Source of the DNA: Marivita sp041725935
GTDB taxonomy: Bacteria > Pseudomonadota > Alphaproteobacteria > Rhodobacterales > Rhodobacteraceae
DNA: 64,000 bases
Direction: 5' to 3'
NCBI GenBank assembly: GCA_041725935.1
Contig: JBGRQD010000017.1
Coordinates: 12,285-76,284, forward strand
Shown: piece after piece, positions 43,159 through 50,973 of the stretch
How the letters are laid out: every line of letters begins with the position of its first letter
How positions within the stretch are numbered: the stretch's first letter is position 1
Translations under genes and position numbers: made by a program
The notes under the pieces: generated by a model
Seen by the model: only the letters and a program-made list of their open reading frames with translations
Databases searched by the model: none
What the model was told of the DNA's origin: nothing

Positions 43159-43938
43159 CTAAGCGACGCGCAGGGTTTCGATGACAGTCCGCGTTGTGCG
43201 CGGGAACGCCAGATCGCCAAACGCTTCCAGATCCTCGAGATGCGGAAACATCGACTGCAACATCGCGCGCACCGATGTGCCGATTTCCGACGCTGAAATG
43301 CGGCCCGGATGATAGCTTTCCAATTCGTGACCATTGGCGCGAAGGATGCCATGGCGGCGCAGCGCGACATGATAGAGCTGCACCGGACCGGGCGGGGTGA
43401 TCTTCAACACCCGGTCACCATCTACATAATCGCTGGCCGGGGCCAGAACCGCGTCGCAGTTCAACAGATCGGTAAAGTGATCCTGACGGATCACCATGCG
43501 GGCGGAAGGACCAAGCAGAAGATCGCTCTGGTCCATGCCAACCCCCGGCAAACGGAGCAAATGTGTAAGAGAGGTCGTGTCGCCGCCGAAATCAGGCAGG
43601 TAGGGCGTGCTGCCGATCCACATCACCGGCTGTGGGCCGCGATGGGTTTCGACTAGATCTCCGGGGATCAGGTCTTCCACGGCAATCGGACCCATCACTG
43701 TGGAAATGAGCGTGCCGCGCGCAAAGGCCGACGCACAGGCCTCGAACGTCGAAGAGGCGGGAACGGTGAAGCTGGAGTCGGACACGGTCCGGTCCGGAAG
43801 GAGTGCGGCAGCCTCGATGGTGCGAGTGAGAGGAACGTCGCGTCGAGGCTGCCCGTCGAACGTGGCAACTCTGTCGGTGGAGATGGCATAGGCATTGAAG
43901 TCGGTCGTCGCTACGCGATCGGTCGAGGTCTGAGCCAT
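43159..43938 (-). CDS. Hint-domain (Hedgehog/intein-like) protein
   Basis: The 259-residue protein holds a Hint domain starting at ACASAFARGTLISTVMGPIAVEDLIPGDLVETHRG (core FARGTLISTVMGPIAVEDL) with PQPVMWIGSTPY and a late block VQLYHVALRRHGILRANGHELESYHPG. Unlike inteins it starts the domain with FARGT instead of a nucleophilic Cys, although a Cys lies just before (EACASAF). Roseobacters have many such proteins of unknown function, often fused to calcium-binding repeats; this one is free-standing and has no signal peptide. Confidence 0.82.
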   Translation of the reverse strand: MAQTSTDRVATTDFNAYAISTDRVATFDGQPRRDVPLTRTIEAAALLPDRTVSDSSFTVPASSTFEACASAFARGTLISTVMGPIAVEDLIPGDLVETHRGPQPVMWIGSTPYLPDFGGDTTSLTHLLRLPGVGMDQSDLLLGPSARMVIRQDHFTDLLNCDAVLAPASDYVDGDRVLKITPPGPVQLYHVALRRHGILRANGHELESYHPGRISASEIGTSVRAMLQSMFPHLEDLEAFGDLAFPRTTRTVIETLRVA

Positions 43939-44046
43939 GTGATACCTTTTACTTCAGGTCACATCCGCGTTGGCCCCCACCAACAACACCAGAAGGACGG
44001 TGCAATTTCGTAACGGGAAAGATGGCTCAGTCAGGATTGATTCGTC

Positions 44047-44088
44047 AAAAAACAACGAGAATTGGCCGCGAAATCGCGGCCAATTCTC
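44047..44088 (-). terminator. Terminator of the small-ORF transcript
   Basis: Fifteen-base perfect arms (GAGAATTGGCCGCGA / TCGCGGCCAATTCTC, 44057-44071 with 44074-44088) and, on the minus strand, GTTGTTTTTTG directly after. One of the longest perfect hairpins in the window. Confidence 0.9.
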
Positions 44089-44089
44089 T

Positions 44090-44150
44090 GACAACTGGGG
44101 GATTGTCGTGGTGTCTTGAACAGCATCGCCACAATTGGGGGGATTGTGGC
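44090..44150 (-). ncRNA. Two C-rich-loop hairpins, candidate 3'-UTR-derived small RNA
   Basis: Between the small ORF and its terminator are two further hairpins: GCCACAAT / ATTGTGGC (44128-44150, perfect eight-base arms) and GACAA / TTGTC (44090-44107). On the minus-strand RNA their loops read ACCCCCC-like and CCCCC-like C runs. With the terminator hairpin they form three consecutive stem-loops. The layout recalls the Rhodobacter CcsR/Cuckoo RNAs, stress-induced small RNAs with CCUCCUCCC loops behind a small protein gene, though the loop sequence differs. Confidence 0.5.
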
Positions 44151-44176
44151 AGTCGGGCTGTCGTCCGATGTCGTGA

Positions 44177-44329
44177 TCAGGCGTGCTTGCGCGCCGGTTG
44201 ATTGGCTGCTTCGGCCTTGATCCGGTCGAACATCGCCTTGCGGGCGGCACCACGCTGGAAGGGCAGGACCGGCAGATCCTCTTTCGAGGTTGCGACGACA
44301 GAGGCGATGAATTTCGAGGTACGCGACAT
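44177..44329 (-). CDS. 50-residue basic small protein, unknown
   Basis: A short ORF starting MSRTSKFIASVVATSKEDLP and continuing with VLPFQRGAARKAMFDRIKAE and AANQPARKHA. GGAG lies seven bases before the ATG, codon use is protein-like, and a hairpin array with a strong terminator follows, which supports a real gene. It is basic (many Lys/Arg) and probably soluble. I recall similar MSRTSKFI-type small proteins in roseobacters but know no function. Other overlapping frames in this region are not protein-like. Confidence 0.65.
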   Translation of the reverse strand: MSRTSKFIASVVATSKEDLPVLPFQRGAARKAMFDRIKAEAANQPARKHA

Positions 44330-44466
44330 TGGACTGCTCCGGTGGTGTTCCGTTGTTTCTTGATCCTAAATAACCCGCGCAATTGGGCGCGTTTGTGACC
44401 AAACGTGGACAATCCCGGTGTATTCCTGTGATTGATTGGGGCACCGCGCCAATGGCGCAGCGGATG

Positions 44467-45222
44467 CTAGAGCCGGATGACGGAGATCAGGCGCCCGTAA
44501 TCGGCCTCTCGGGCATGGGTCGCGCGGCGATAGGAATAAAAGCGATCTGCGTCGGAATAGGTGCAATGCCGTGTCCATTCCGCGTTCACACCTGCGCTGC
44601 GCAGCTTGAACAGACCGAAACCCGGCAGGTCGAAATGAAACTTGTCGTCCGCACCGTTGACGAAGAACCGCGCGTATTGCGCATCTTCCGCCAGGAACGT
44701 GTCAAGGAACTCCGGCCCGACCTCGTAGGCGCGCTGGCTGATGCTGGGTCCGATCACTGCGGTGATTGTTTCGCGTGTCGCACCAAGCGCGACCATCGCC
44801 TCCACCGTCGCCTCGAGAACCCCGTCCAGCGCCCCGCGCCAACCGGCATGGGCCGCCCCGATCACTCCGGCCTCAGGGTCGGCGAACAGGACCGGCTGGC
44901 AATCCGCCGTCAGCACCCCAAGCGCCACTCCCGGCGTTCGGGTCACCATCGCATCGGCCTGCGGTTTCGGCGCATCAAGAGGGCCGTCGATCTGTTCGAC
45001 CTTGGCCGAGTGAACCTGATGCACACTCACCAGCTGGTCTGCGGCGACTTGCATCGCATCGGCGACACGGCTGCGGTTGATGGCCACGATCTCGGACTGG
45101 TCGGATGACCCCGCGCCACAGTTCAGCCCTGCAAACACGCCGGACGACGCTCCCCCGCGGCGGGTGAAGAACCCGTGGCGCAAGGGGCCGAGGCTGTCTG
45201 ACGTAATGATTTCCAGCGTCAT
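44467..45222 (-). CDS. pgeF: Peptidoglycan editing factor PgeF (YfiH, laccase-domain)
   Basis: The 251-residue protein has the copper/zinc oxidase-like fold of YfiH: VAADQLVSVHQVHSAKVEQI, LGVLTADCQPVLFADPEAGV, IGAAHAGWRGALDGVLEATV (His/Cys metal and substrate residues) and AVIGPSISQRAYEVGPEF. In E. coli this enzyme prevents misincorporation of serine into peptidoglycan; related proteins have purine nucleosidase activity. Its ATG overlaps the midA stop by four bases, making it the last gene of the lgt-midA-pgeF operon. Confidence 0.94.
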   Translation of the reverse strand: MTLEIITSDSLGPLRHGFFTRRGGASSGVFAGLNCGAGSSDQSEIVAINRSRVADAMQVAADQLVSVHQVHSAKVEQIDGPLDAPKPQADAMVTRTPGVALGVLTADCQPVLFADPEAGVIGAAHAGWRGALDGVLEATVEAMVALGATRETITAVIGPSISQRAYEVGPEFLDTFLAEDAQYARFFVNGADDKFHFDLPGFGLFKLRSAGVNAEWTRHCTYSDADRFYSYRRATHAREADYGRLISVIRL

Positions 45223-46295
45223 GGGTCCAGTCCAGGCGGCGGCGACTCGGTGGCGGGGTAGAGCCCCAGCACTTTGAACAAGGAACCCATTTCGTCCGGG
45301 TGGGTCAACCGCCGATGTGCAGCGACATGCGCGGCAAGCGTGTCACCCGTCAAACCCTTGGCAAGGCTCTGGGCGCGCGGCGTGATCCCCAGCCGCTCGA
45401 GGAAGGTGCCCTGATCGGTCAGCTGGCTTGCGGCACATCCGGCGATCAGCGCGGCGCGGGCCAGTGCTTCGAAATCCACATGCGCGGTCAGATCGGCGCG
45501 CCCCGGTTCGGCAAACGGGTCAGTCGGGCGATGGGCCCGCACTGCCTGGAACGTGTCACCTGCGGAATGCCAGCCGCCATAATCCACGATCAGCGCCATC
45601 CCGCCGTGATCCGCGATCCGGCGGGCGACGGCATCGACCACCGCACTTCCCTGAGCACAGGTCTCGACCAGCGCACCCGGCTCGGTATCCTCCAGACGGC
45701 TGTTCAGCGCCTCGATGGGGGCGGCATCGCTCAGCCCACGTTGTAGAGTACCGTCCGACGACAGCCCCACCATGACCTCGCGCCAGCCCTTGGCGTCCCG
45801 CTGGAACTGGCGGATCGGCAGCGCGTCGAAAAATTCGTTGGCGATCACGTAGACGGGCAGGTCCTCGGGCAAGGTTTCTGCCGTGTCGTGCCATTTGGGC
45901 CGATGCGCGGGCAGCGCAGCAGCCTGCAGGTCGCGCATCCGCTCGGAGGCTTCGACGAGGTGCAACTCTGCTGCCGCATGAAAGCCCGGCACCTGCAAAG
46001 TCGCGCGCATCACATCCGCGATCAACGTGCCGCGACCCGGTCCAAGCTCGACCAGCGCAAAGCGGGCGGGCGCGCCCTGATCCAACCAGGTCTGCGCAAG
46101 GCATAGCCCGACCAGTTCCCCGAACATCTGGCTGATCTCGGGCGCGGTCGTAAAATCCCCGTCCACCCCCAGCGCATCCTGCGTCGTGTAATACCCATGC
46201 TCCGGGTGCAGCAGGCAGGCCGCCATATACTGCGCGAGGCTCACGGGCCCCGTCATCCTTATCTGTTTGCGAAGAAGTTCGGCGAGGGCAGTCAT
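45219..46295 (-). CDS. MidA/NDUFAF7-like SAM-dependent methyltransferase
   Basis: The 358-residue protein starts MTALAELLRKQIRMTGPVSL and shows the DUF185 pattern AAYLL-like ACLLHPEHGYYTT, FTTAPEISQMFGELVGL, the SAM site FALVELGPGRGTLIADVMR, NEFFDALPIRQF and GGMALIVDYG. In mitochondria the homologue methylates an Arg of a complex I subunit; bacterial targets are unknown. A long upstream in-frame extension to 47192 is a shadow of lgt. Start and stop overlap lgt and pgeF by four bases each. Confidence 0.92.
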   Translation of the reverse strand: MTALAELLRKQIRMTGPVSLAQYMAACLLHPEHGYYTTQDALGVDGDFTTAPEISQMFGELVGLCLAQTWLDQGAPARFALVELGPGRGTLIADVMRATLQVPGFHAAAELHLVEASERMRDLQAAALPAHRPKWHDTAETLPEDLPVYVIANEFFDALPIRQFQRDAKGWREVMVGLSSDGTLQRGLSDAAPIEALNSRLEDTEPGALVETCAQGSAVVDAVARRIADHGGMALIVDYGGWHSAGDTFQAVRAHRPTDPFAEPGRADLTAHVDFEALARAALIAGCAASQLTDQGTFLERLGITPRAQSLAKGLTGDTLAAHVAAHRRLTHPDEMGSLFKVLGLYPATESPPPGLDP

Positions 46296-47176
46296 GCGCG
46301 TCTTGCTGTCATCCACAGGTACAGCCCTATGACGATCATCGGGACCGACAGGATCTGCCCCATGGTCAGCCCGTATCCGCCGATATGCCAGGCCAGCCCC
46401 AGCGGATTGCCTTCGGAAATAAACTGCGCATCGGGCTGGCGTACAAACTCCACCAGGAACCGCGCAGCACCATACCCACCGATGAACAGACCGGTGATCT
46501 GCCCCGGTGCCTTGAGCGCACCGCGCCGGAAGGCCAGCCACAGAAGCGCAGCGCCAAGCAGCAGCCCTTCGAGCAGCGCCTCGTACAGCTGCGAGGGATG
46601 CCGCGCGCAGATCTCGCCAAGCGCCTGCCCGCAGGCCTGTGCCGCCTGACCCGGAAACTGCACACCCCAGGGCAGGTCGGTCGGACGACCCCAAAGCTCG
46701 GCATTGATGAAATTCGACACCCGCCCCAGCAACAATCCCGGCGGTGTGGCCAGCGCCATCATGTCCGCGGTTGGCCGCAACGGAAGACCTTCGCGGTGGC
46801 AATAGATCAGGGAGGCAACAATCACCCCGATCAGGCCGCCGTGAAACGCCATCCCACCTTGCCAGATTGCCAGAATTTGTGTGGGATTGGCGAGGTAGTA
46901 GCCCGGCTGGTAAAACAGGACGAACCCGATCCGACCGCCCAAAATGACCCCGAGGATTACCCAGGTCAGGAGCTCTTCCACCTGTTCGGGCCGCATCGGT
47001 GGTGTGGTCTGGGCCCATAGCGCAGGCCGTTTCACCGCGGCTACGGCAATCCGCCAGCCGATCAGGATGCCCGCGATATAGGCGAGCGCGTACCAGCGCA
47101 GCGCGAATTCCATCCCGAACACGGAGATCGAAAACAGCTCTGGCGAGACATTCGGAAAGGGCAAACCGGGCGACAT
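46292..47176 (-). CDS. lgt: Prolipoprotein diacylglyceryl transferase
   Basis: The 294-residue inner-membrane enzyme adds diacylglycerol to the lipobox Cys of prolipoproteins, the first step of lipoprotein maturation. The Lgt signature is seen as LLGRVSNFINAELWGRPTDL with the preceding FHGGLIGVI (active-site His) and the helix starting YALAYIAGILIGWRIA. About seven membrane segments. First gene of the three-gene operon. Confidence 0.97.
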   Translation of the reverse strand: MSPGLPFPNVSPELFSISVFGMEFALRWYALAYIAGILIGWRIAVAAVKRPALWAQTTPPMRPEQVEELLTWVILGVILGGRIGFVLFYQPGYYLANPTQILAIWQGGMAFHGGLIGVIVASLIYCHREGLPLRPTADMMALATPPGLLLGRVSNFINAELWGRPTDLPWGVQFPGQAAQACGQALGEICARHPSQLYEALLEGLLLGAALLWLAFRRGALKAPGQITGLFIGGYGAARFLVEFVRQPDAQFISEGNPLGLAWHIGGYGLTMGQILSVPMIVIGLYLWMTARRA

Positions 47177-47269
47177 GCGCGCAGATGTTCATCGCTCTGA
47201 GGCGAAGTCAACCTTGTGCCGCGCAGGTCTGCGGCCCATATAGACAACAAGCAAACGCCGGAGGCAGAC

Positions 47270-47515
47270 ATGCAGACCCGTAACAAGGTATTTGAAGACA
47301 TCTCGCAACTCATGACCAACGCCATGGGCGTTGCGCAGGGCGCGAGGGAAGAAGCTGAGACCGCGATGAAATCGCTGATGGATCGCTGGCTGGCGGACCG
47401 TGATTTCGTCACGCGCGAGGAATTCGACGCGGTACGCGCCATGGCGATGAAAGCCCGCGAAGAAAACGAAACGCTCAAGGCCCGCCTTGACGCGCTGGAA
47501 GCCACTCAGAAGTAA
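47270..47515 (+). CDS. UbiK-like (BMFP-domain) accessory protein
   Basis: The 81-residue protein starts MQTRNKVFEDISQLMTNAMG and ends in a coiled coil (FDAVRAMAMKAREENETLKA, RLDALEATQ), the BMFP/UbiK pattern. UbiK helps ubiquinone synthesis in E. coli by binding lipids and UbiJ; the alphaproteobacterial form is less studied. GGAGGCAGAC precedes the chosen ATG; the longer frame from 47216 lacks a ribosome binding site. It is divergent from lgt. Confidence 0.88.
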   Translation: MQTRNKVFEDISQLMTNAMGVAQGAREEAETAMKSLMDRWLADRDFVTREEFDAVRAMAMKAREENETLKARLDALEATQK

Positions 47516-47523
47516 CACCCTGT

Positions 47524-47560
47524 GTCAGGGCCGACGCCATCGCTCTGGCCCTGACCTTTT
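47524..47560 (+). terminator. Terminator after the UbiK-like gene
   Basis: GTCAGGGCC / GGCCCTGAC perfect nine-base arms with a 14-base loop, followed by CTTTTC. Confidence 0.75.
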
Positions 47561-47972
47561 CGGCAGACATCCCGCGAAACTGCCGCTCTCCCGATCATGT
47601 TTGGATCAAAGCCACAGGCGCGACACGCTGCCTGTGGCTGTGCTGCATAAAAAATGAACATGGGACCTGGGGCAACACTGTGTCCAATAGGCCGCGCCAT
47701 TGACGCCTTCAGGTCCCTGTTGCGCGTCGCAGCAGCCTCAGCGCGACTTTCCAGTGGATTTATCCACAAATTGTGGCACTATTCGCGTCCAACACATCTG
47801 GTAGACTTCTCCACAACTTATTGAGGCTGTCACGGAAAATTCGCTTTACGCGAAGGCCTCGTGCATGCAGCATATGTTGTAGGGGGACGGTGACACAACG
47901 CAGCCCCTAGAGCAGGCATCGAAAGGTTGGGGAATACCCGCCTTTCCGCACAGGCAATCAGGAGGCGGCATT
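47561..47972. other. Long noncoding stretch with overlapping palindromes
   Basis: About 410 bp without a credible ORF, one of the longest gaps in the window. It contains GTGGATTTATCCAC (47754-47767) overlapping CCACAAATTGTGG (47764-47776), which includes an exact TTATCCACA DnaA-box sequence, and a further TCTCCACAAC at about 47808. Closer to the YbjN gene there is a small hairpin TTCGCTTTACGCGAA (near 47840) and a strong AGGAGG ribosome binding site. A small RNA could lie here but none is recognisable. Confidence 0.4.
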
Positions 47973-48473
47973 ATGGCCCTGTCCGAGCAGTATCTTGAAG
48001 ACGACATCCACCCGATTGATATCGTCGAGACCATCGCAAACCACCATGACTGGGATTTCGACCGTATCGCGGATGACCAGATCGCAATGGCGGTCGAAGG
48101 CCAGTGGCGCACCTATTCGATCACTCTGGCTTGGTCCCCGTATGATGAAACCCTGCGTCTGATCTGCACCTTCGACATGGAACCGCCTGCGGATCGTATC
48201 CCGGCGCTGCATGAAATCCTGAACTCGGTCAACGACCAGTGCTGGGCCGGGGCCTTCACCTACTGGGCCGATGCCAAGCTGATGGTCTACCGCTACGGGC
48301 TTGTTCTGGCCGGGGGCAACGTCGCCAGCGCCGAACAGATCGACACGATGATCAGCTGTGCCGTGATGAGCGCCGAACGCTATTACCCGGCGTTTCAACT
48401 GGTTGTCTGGGGCAACCGCGAGGCCAAGGACGCTCTCGAGGTCGCCATTGCAGAGGCTTACGGCCGCGCGTAA
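47973..48473 (+). CDS. YbjN-domain protein
   Basis: The 166-residue protein has the YbjN/type III chaperone-like fold: PIDIVETIANHHDWDFDRIA, YSITLAWSPYDETLRLICTF, HEILNSVNDQCWAGAFTYW and VYRYGLVLAGG. E. coli YbjN affects motility and stress responses; the mechanism is unclear. CAGGAGGCGGCATT gives a strong ribosome binding site. It is followed after 34 bp by proC, and the pair is common in alphaproteobacteria. Confidence 0.92.
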   Translation: MALSEQYLEDDIHPIDIVETIANHHDWDFDRIADDQIAMAVEGQWRTYSITLAWSPYDETLRLICTFDMEPPADRIPALHEILNSVNDQCWAGAFTYWADAKLMVYRYGLVLAGGNVASAEQIDTMISCAVMSAERYYPAFQLVVWGNREAKDALEVAIAEAYGRA

Positions 48474-48507
48474 CACTGGCCCCTGACGCAAAACGTTGGG
48501 GGACATC

Positions 48508-49323
48508 ATGCAGAATTCCGATATCGCCAAACGCGGCCTCGTGTTGTTGGGCTGTGGCAAGATGGGGTCGGCCATGCTCGAAGGCTGGCTGGCCGGGGGA
48601 TTGCCCGCCGCATCCGTCTGGGTGACCGACCCGAACCCGTCCGACTGGGTGCGCGCACAGGGCGTGCATCTGAACGAAGACCTGCCCGACAGCCCCGCCA
48701 TCGTCCTTGTTGCCGTCAAGCCCCAGATGATGCGCGACGCGCTGCCCACGCTGAAGCTTTTGGGCAACGGTGACACGACGTTCCTGTCGGTGGCCGCAGG
48801 CATCACCATCGCCACGTTCGAGCAGATGCTGGGCGATACCACTCCGGTGATCCGATCCATTCCCAACACGCCTGCCGCCGTGAAGCAGGGCATCACCGCC
48901 CTCATCGGCAATGCACATGTGACCGAACATCAATTGCAGATGGCCGAAACCCTGCTGTCTGCCATCGGTCTGACCGTGCGGCTTGAAACCGAAGACCAGA
49001 TGGATGCGGTCACCGGCCTCAGCGGGTCTGGCCCGGCCTACGTGTTCCACATGATCGAATGCCTGGCCCGTGCCGGAGAGGCGCAGGGGCTTGATCCCGA
49101 ACTGGCCATGACCTTGGCCAAGGCGACTGTCGCCGGGTCGGGCGCGCTGGCCATGCAGGCCGACGAGACCCCCAGCCAATTGCGAGTCAATGTGACCAGC
49201 CCCAATGGCACCACGCAGGCTGGGCTGAACGTGCTGATGGACGAAGACACCGGCCTGCCGCCTCTGATCGCCAAGACAATCGACGCAGCCACCAAGCGAT
49301 CCAAGGAACTGGCCAATGGGTGA
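48508..49323 (+). CDS. proC: Pyrroline-5-carboxylate reductase
   Basis: The 271-residue NAD(P)H enzyme makes proline. Seen: dinucleotide site LVLLGCGKMGSAMLEGW, VLVAVKPQMMRDAL, IRSIPNTPAAVKQGI and the C-terminal signature VTGLSGSGPAYVFHMIE plus NVTSPNGTTQAGL. The ATG at 48508 follows a G-rich ribosome binding site; a TTG 12 bp upstream is less likely. It overlaps csaA by eight bases. Confidence 0.97.
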   Translation: MQNSDIAKRGLVLLGCGKMGSAMLEGWLAGGLPAASVWVTDPNPSDWVRAQGVHLNEDLPDSPAIVLVAVKPQMMRDALPTLKLLGNGDTTFLSVAAGITIATFEQMLGDTTPVIRSIPNTPAAVKQGITALIGNAHVTEHQLQMAETLLSAIGLTVRLETEDQMDAVTGLSGSGPAYVFHMIECLARAGEAQGLDPELAMTLAKATVAGSGALAMQADETPSQLRVNVTSPNGTTQAGLNVLMDEDTGLPPLIAKTIDAATKRSKELANG

Positions 49324-49654
49324 GATCACGTTCGACGATTTCATGAAGGTCGACATCCGCGTCGGCACTGTCATCCAGGCCGAACCGTTCCCCGAGGCCC
49401 GCAAGCCCGCGATCAAGCTGTGGGTCGATTTCGGCGACGAGATCGGGGTCAAGAAATCCTCGGCACAAATCACCGTGCATTACGACCCGGAAAGGCTGGT
49501 CGGCAAAAAGGTCATGGGTGTCGTGAACTTCCCGGCGCGCCAGATCGGGCCGTTCATGTCCGAAGCGCTGGTGCTTGGTTTCTACGACGCACATGATGCT
49601 ATTGTCCTTGCCGTTCCTGACAAAGACACCCCGAACGGAGCGCGCCTGTGCTGA
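49316..49654 (+). CDS. csaA: CsaA-like tRNA-binding-domain protein
   Basis: The 112-residue OB-fold protein begins TFDDFMKVDIRVGTVIQAE and contains IKLWVDFGDEIGVKKSSAQI and VNFPARQIGPFMSEALVLGF, typical of CsaA, described as a secretion-associated chaperone with a tRNA-binding fold. It overlaps proC upstream and the dehydrogenase downstream, so the three are co-translated. Confidence 0.93.
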   Translation: MGEITFDDFMKVDIRVGTVIQAEPFPEARKPAIKLWVDFGDEIGVKKSSAQITVHYDPERLVGKKVMGVVNFPARQIGPFMSEALVLGFYDAHDAIVLAVPDKDTPNGARLC

Positions 49655-50601
49655 AACTGCTGATCACCCGCAAACTGCCCGATCCCGTCCTGACCAAGGC
49701 GGGAGAGGTGTTTGACGTCACCGTGCGCGACAACACCGCGCCCCTGTCTCGTGACGAATTGGTCCAAAGCCTGAGCGATTACGATGTCGTTCTCCCCACG
49801 CTTGGCGATGCCTACAGCGCGGATGTGTTCGATGCGGTGCCGGAACCCCGCACAAAGCTGCTCGCGAATTTCGGTGTCGGGTACAACCATATCGATGCCA
49901 AGGCGGCCAAGACTGCGGGCATCGCTGTTACCAACACTCCGGGTGCCGTCACCGATGCCACCGCCGATATTGCGATGACGCTGATGCTGATGACCTGCCG
50001 CCGGGCCGGTGAGGGCGAGCGCATGGTGCGTGCCGGTCAGTGGGAGGGATGGCATCCGACGCAGCTTCTGGGGCTGCACATGTCGGGCAAGACGCTGGGT
50101 GTGGTCGGCATGGGTCGCATCGGTCAGGCCATCGCGCAACGGGCGCATTTCGGCTTTGGCATGGCGATCAAGTTCTACAACCGCTCCCCGAAAGAGGTGC
50201 AGTTTCCTGCCGAACAGATCACAGATCTGGCCGATCTCGTAGCGCAGGTGGATGTGATGGTGATTGCCGTTCCCGGTGGGGGCGAAACGCACCACCTGAT
50301 CGACGCGGATATCCTCAACGCGATGCAGCCCCACGCGCATCTGGTGAACATTGCCCGCGGGGACGTGGTGAAAGAGGATGATCTGATCGCCGCTCTGACA
50401 GCGGGTCGGATCGCCGGAGCGGGACTCGATGTCTACGAATTCGAACCCAGGGTGCCGCAGGCATTGATCGGCATGGAGAACGTGACGCTCCTGCCACATG
50501 TGGGCACCGCAGCGCTTGAGGTGCGCGTTTCGATGGGCCTCATGGCGGTGGATAACGCGATTGCCTTTGCCAAGGGCGAGAAGCTACCGAACCCGGTCTA
50601 G
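49648..50601 (+). CDS. D-2-hydroxyacid dehydrogenase (glyoxylate/hydroxypyruvate reductase type)
   Basis: The 317-residue NAD(P)-dependent enzyme has VGYNHIDAKAAKTAGIAVTN, the cofactor loop LGVVGMGRIGQAIAQRA, the catalytic Arg in VNIARGDVV, a Glu in YEFEPRVPQ and the catalytic His in LLPHVGTAA. It interconverts D-glycerate/glycolate and hydroxypyruvate/glyoxylate or similar. The start is GTG at 49648, overlapping csaA by seven bases. Substrate class is inferred from family only. Confidence 0.94.
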   Translation: MLKLLITRKLPDPVLTKAGEVFDVTVRDNTAPLSRDELVQSLSDYDVVLPTLGDAYSADVFDAVPEPRTKLLANFGVGYNHIDAKAAKTAGIAVTNTPGAVTDATADIAMTLMLMTCRRAGEGERMVRAGQWEGWHPTQLLGLHMSGKTLGVVGMGRIGQAIAQRAHFGFGMAIKFYNRSPKEVQFPAEQITDLADLVAQVDVMVIAVPGGGETHHLIDADILNAMQPHAHLVNIARGDVVKEDDLIAALTAGRIAGAGLDVYEFEPRVPQALIGMENVTLLPHVGTAALEVRVSMGLMAVDNAIAFAKGEKLPNPV

Positions 50602-50852
50602 ATTTCCTTGGCGTTCCGCTTGGGGATCGGTCCCTTGTCCATCGGCTTCTGGTCGGGGGACCATTCCGGGTCACGCTTCTTTATGAGCCTCGACACGTAA
50701 TAAGCGCTGGGCCAGGCCATCGCGAAGCCGATGATCGCAGAGCCGCCGATGGCCCACCAGTTGTAATAGCCGAGCGAAAACGCCGCAATGACCAGTGCCC
50801 CGGTGATCAGGGCACCGCTGAGCAGCGAGAGTATGATTGACAGACGGTCCAT
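50598..50852 (-). CDS. Small membrane protein, unknown
   Basis: The 84-residue protein starts MDRLSIILSLLSGALITGAL with two hydrophobic helices (LSIILSLLSGALITGALVIAAF and WWAIGGSAIIGFAMAWPSAYYVS) and a charged tail with KKRDPEWSPDQKP. AAAGGAGG lies right before the ATG at 50850-50852. Its stop overlaps the convergent dehydrogenase gene by four bases. No family recognised. Confidence 0.75.
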   Translation of the reverse strand: MDRLSIILSLLSGALITGALVIAAFSLGYYNWWAIGGSAIIGFAMAWPSAYYVSRLIKKRDPEWSPDQKPMDKGPIPKRNAKEI

Positions 50853-50973
50853 GGGGTACCTCCTTTGGATATCAACGCGCTGTTTCGGAACCGGGTTCCG
50901 AAGTCGCGCAGCGTCGCTCTTGACCTGCCGCGCCGGGTGCAGTCTGGTCCGCGCACACGCAAGGAAGCCCATC

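Noticed and set aside
44031..44444. 137-codon open frame on the minus strand over the hairpin array
   Set aside because: Composition is not protein-like, it reads through the strong terminator hairpin, and the 50-codon frame in the same place has a proper ribosome binding site.
45219..47192. 657-codon reading of the methyltransferase gene as a larger fusion protein
   Set aside because: The first 300 residues are an out-of-frame shadow of lgt; the true start is the ATG overlapping the lgt stop at 46295.
47561..47972. Replication origin because of a DnaA box
   Set aside because: Only one exact box and one partial copy, no AT-rich unwinding region and no origin-linked genes (dnaA, parAB, gidA, hemE) nearby.
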